7,093 nucleotides of DNA. It comes from Candidatus Latescibacterota bacterium (GTDB lineage Bacteria > Latescibacterota > MVCY01). The translations under genes were made by a program, and so were the position numbers. Positions 5,634 to 7,093 of the stretch are shown here, one piece after another. How positions within the stretch are numbered: position 1 is the stretch's first letter; each line of letters starts with the position of its first letter. The stretch is taken from assembly GCA_030640765.1 (NCBI GenBank), contig DAOWIT010000092.1:1-7093 (forward strand). The letters run 5' to 3'. The notes beneath the pieces are model-generated. The model saw nothing but the letters and a program-made list of their open reading frames with translations. It made no database searches and had not been told where the DNA came from.

Positions 5634-6335
5634 ATGAACATCCTTGCCATAGGGGCTCATCCTGACGACATAGAGTTTCTTTGCGCTGCCACACTGGCTA
5701 AATATGTTAAAGCCGGAAATAGAGTTTTTATGTGCCATCTCTGCACTGGCGATAAGGGCCACTTCGAGATCCCTCCGGAAGAGCTCAGGGAAATAAGGGA
5801 TAAGGAGGCAGAAAAGGCGGCTGCAGTAATAGGTGCTAAGCACTTAAAGCTGGATTTCCCCGACTGTGAGCTTCATTATAATCTGGAGAGTGTGACCAAG
5901 ACAGTAGAGGTAATACGCCAGGCCCGGCCTGATGTGATCATCACCCACTCTCCTTCTGATTATATGCCCGATCATGTGATCACCAGCCAGGTGGTCTTTG
6001 ACGCCAGCTTTCACGCTACTTTGCCGAATTTTTCCGCCGGAGGAGAGCCCACCAGCGTGATCCCTCCCATCTATTATATGGATACTTTAGCCGGAGTAGA
6101 GTTCCTCCCAGAAGAATATGTGGATGTTACTGAGACGATGGAGACTAAACGGCAGATGCTTCTTTGCCACCAGAGCCAGTATCAGTGGCTTAAAGAACAC
6201 GATAATATCGATACCATTGAGTTTATCGAAACAATGGCTCGAATGCGCGGCCTGCAGTGCGGAGCTAAATATGCGGAGGGATTTAGACGATGTAAGGTCT
6301 GGGGAAGGAATCCCACCAGCAGATTGCTTCCTTAA
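5634..6335 (+). CDS. PIG-L/LmbE family N-acetyl deacetylase
   Basis: This 233-residue protein belongs to the PIG-L family of zinc-dependent deacetylases, which remove acetyl groups from N-acetylglucosamine conjugates such as bacillithiol and mycothiol precursors or related amino-sugar compounds. The diagnostic AHPDD motif is at residues 8-12: H9 and D12 are the predicted zinc ligands and D11 the catalytic base. The third zinc ligand is H114 in YMPDH, preceded by RPDVIITHSPSD (98-109). The histidine that normally precedes PDH and assists catalysis in BshB and MshB enzymes is M111 here. The C-terminal HQSQY and GAKYAEGFR segments (179-183, 210-218) also fit the family. The ATG start is well supported by GAGGAGGT at 5622-5629. 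No thiol-cofactor biosynthesis genes are nearby, so the substrate is unknown. The gene converges with the - strand gene 85 bases downstream. Confidence 0.92.
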   Translation: MNILAIGAHPDDIEFLCAATLAKYVKAGNRVFMCHLCTGDKGHFEIPPEELREIRDKEAEKAAAVIGAKHLKLDFPDCELHYNLESVTKTVEVIRQARPDVIITHSPSDYMPDHVITSQVVFDASFHATLPNFSAGGEPTSVIPPIYYMDTLAGVEFLPEEYVDVTETMETKRQMLLCHQSQYQWLKEHDNIDTIEFIETMARMRGLQCGAKYAEGFRRCKVWGRNPTSRLLP

Positions 6336-6420
6336 TGGATATCTCTGGATCAAGGTCTATGCATTTGTAAGAGGTCAAAATCCCATTGTTCCACTAAACT
6401 CTTTTTGGTTTATTAGGTCT

Positions 6421-7093
6421 TTATTCAGATAGAGGTTTTTTCAGCACAATATCGATCAACCTGAAGGTATAGTCTGCCGGATAGCGTACTATCTCAGTTC
6501 CAGGGTCTTCATAGTCCAAACCGCCACCCCTGATGACTACCTTATAGGGAGTATGCTTAAGGCGAGATGTATCTCCAATCCTGAAGTAGGCTGTATTCTC
6601 GTATAGTCCACTCATCAGACTGCCGGGCATATAGTATCCACTGGTCATATTGTAAACCCACTTTTGGATATTTCTAATGTATTTCCTGGCTTCTTCTACG
6701 GATTCGAATTCTGGCGGTTCTTGCATCAAAGCACTTTGAGTCCAAGCATCATGCTGTCCCTTCAGGTTGTCGATTCTTTGCCTCTTGATCAATTGCGGGG
6801 CCCGAGTTTTGCGATCCGTAAGTTTTTCGCCAGGACCCCACCACTCGACGATGTTGTAGTTCCAACCTGAGCATCCTGAGCCCACTACCGTCACTGAAAT
6901 GATGGGTTTTTCCTCTACGATTGTTATACTCCCCACATCAGCGAGAAGCTCCACCCCCTTAGCAGCGCCAACTTCCAGCCAGCCGTCTATTTTGACATTC
7001 TTATATCGGAAGGGAGTTGTGTACACATGATGTTCTGTTTCAAAAATTTCCACCTCCCGTAATTCACCCAATTGATCGTCATCTTGAGGAGAA
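6421..7093 (-). CDS. Uncharacterised protein, N-terminus beyond the window
   Basis: The reading frame runs leftward to TAA at 6421-6423 and stays open to the right edge, giving at least 224 codons. A TTG at 7069-7071 could be read as a start, but no Shine-Dalgarno sequence precedes it and open codons continue upstream (SPQDDDQ), so the gene is probably cut by the window edge. I do not recognise the family. The visible part seems rich in short strands: KIDGWLEVGAAKGVELLAD, then SITIVEEKPIISVTVVGSG. These are followed by an aromatic patch NIVEWWGPGEK, a charged, probably helical segment VEEARKYIRNIQKW, and a C-terminal part with VVIRGGGLDYEDPG. No membrane segment or signal is visible in this portion. 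The long stop-free frame, balanced composition and lack of a better frame on the other strand support a real gene. No function is assigned. Confidence 0.7.
   Translation of the reverse strand, partial: SPQDDDQLGELREVEIFETEHHVYTTPFRYKNVKIDGWLEVGAAKGVELLADVGSITIVEEKPIISVTVVGSGCSGWNYNIVEWWGPGEKLTDRKTRAPQLIKRQRIDNLKGQHDAWTQSALMQEPPEFESVEEARKYIRNIQKWVYNMTSGYYMPGSLMSGLYENTAYFRIGDTSRLKHTPYKVVIRGGGLDYEDPGTEIVRYPADYTFRLIDIVLKKPLSE

Noticed and set aside
6336..6420. Bidirectional terminator between the converging genes
   Set aside because: CTAAAC and GTTTA can pair across a T-rich loop, but the stem is short and interrupted, so no terminator is claimed.
6118..6432. A 104-codon + strand frame overlapping the end of the PIG-L gene
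   Set aside because: It is a shifted reading of the PIG-L coding sequence with no ribosome binding site; its extension past the stop adds nothing recognisable.
6421..7093. Mandelate racemase/enolase-type N-terminus for the - strand protein
   Set aside because: VEIFETEHHVYTTPFRY loosely recalls that family, but the following residues lack its expected pattern and catalytic lysines, and the resemblance is too short.

Overview
The window looks like chromosomal DNA from an uncultured bacterium. It carries six protein-coding genes: five complete on the + strand and one cut by the right edge on the - strand. Bacterial origin is supported by clear Shine-Dalgarno sequences (AAGGAGG before pepA, GAGGAGGT before the PIG-L gene), a lipoprotein-type export signal on one gene, and intergenic spaces filled with short palindromic and tandem repeats. 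GC content looks moderate by eye. I cannot name the phylum. The mix of a Gfo/Idh/MocA oxidoreductase, a PIG-L deacetylase, a MEMO-AMMECR1 fusion and many short repeats would suit a candidate phylum known mainly from metagenomes, but that is only an inference.

Layout: 1-144 is non-coding and holds a repeat fragment. 145-1128 encodes a Gfo/Idh/MocA NAD(P)-dependent sugar-type oxidoreductase. 1129-1258 holds a long imperfect palindrome (arms 1153-1170 and 1211-1228). 1259-2746 encodes an M17 leucyl aminopeptidase with every metal and catalytic residue present. Only 22 bases later, 2769-3515 encodes a glycerophosphodiester phosphodiesterase, probably in the same operon. 3516-3728 carries a CACGAAT repeat and a 7-base-period TTTGG repeat. 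3729-5264 encodes the most unusual product: a MEMO domain fused to an AMMECR1 domain behind a lipoprotein signal peptide. 5265-5633 is a patchwork of at least three unrelated repeat types. 5634-6335 encodes a PIG-L/LmbE-type deacetylase. 6421-7093 (- strand) is the C-terminal part of a protein I do not recognise, converging on the PIG-L gene.

The genes do not form one obvious pathway. The aminopeptidase and phosphodiesterase are general peptide and phospholipid salvage enzymes. The oxidoreductase and PIG-L protein point to sugar or amino-sugar chemistry with unknown substrates. The best candidate for something under-described is the exported MEMO-AMMECR1 fusion, since both domains are usually discussed as cytosolic and their biochemical role is unresolved. 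No CRISPR array, tRNA, rRNA, transposase or defence system is visible.
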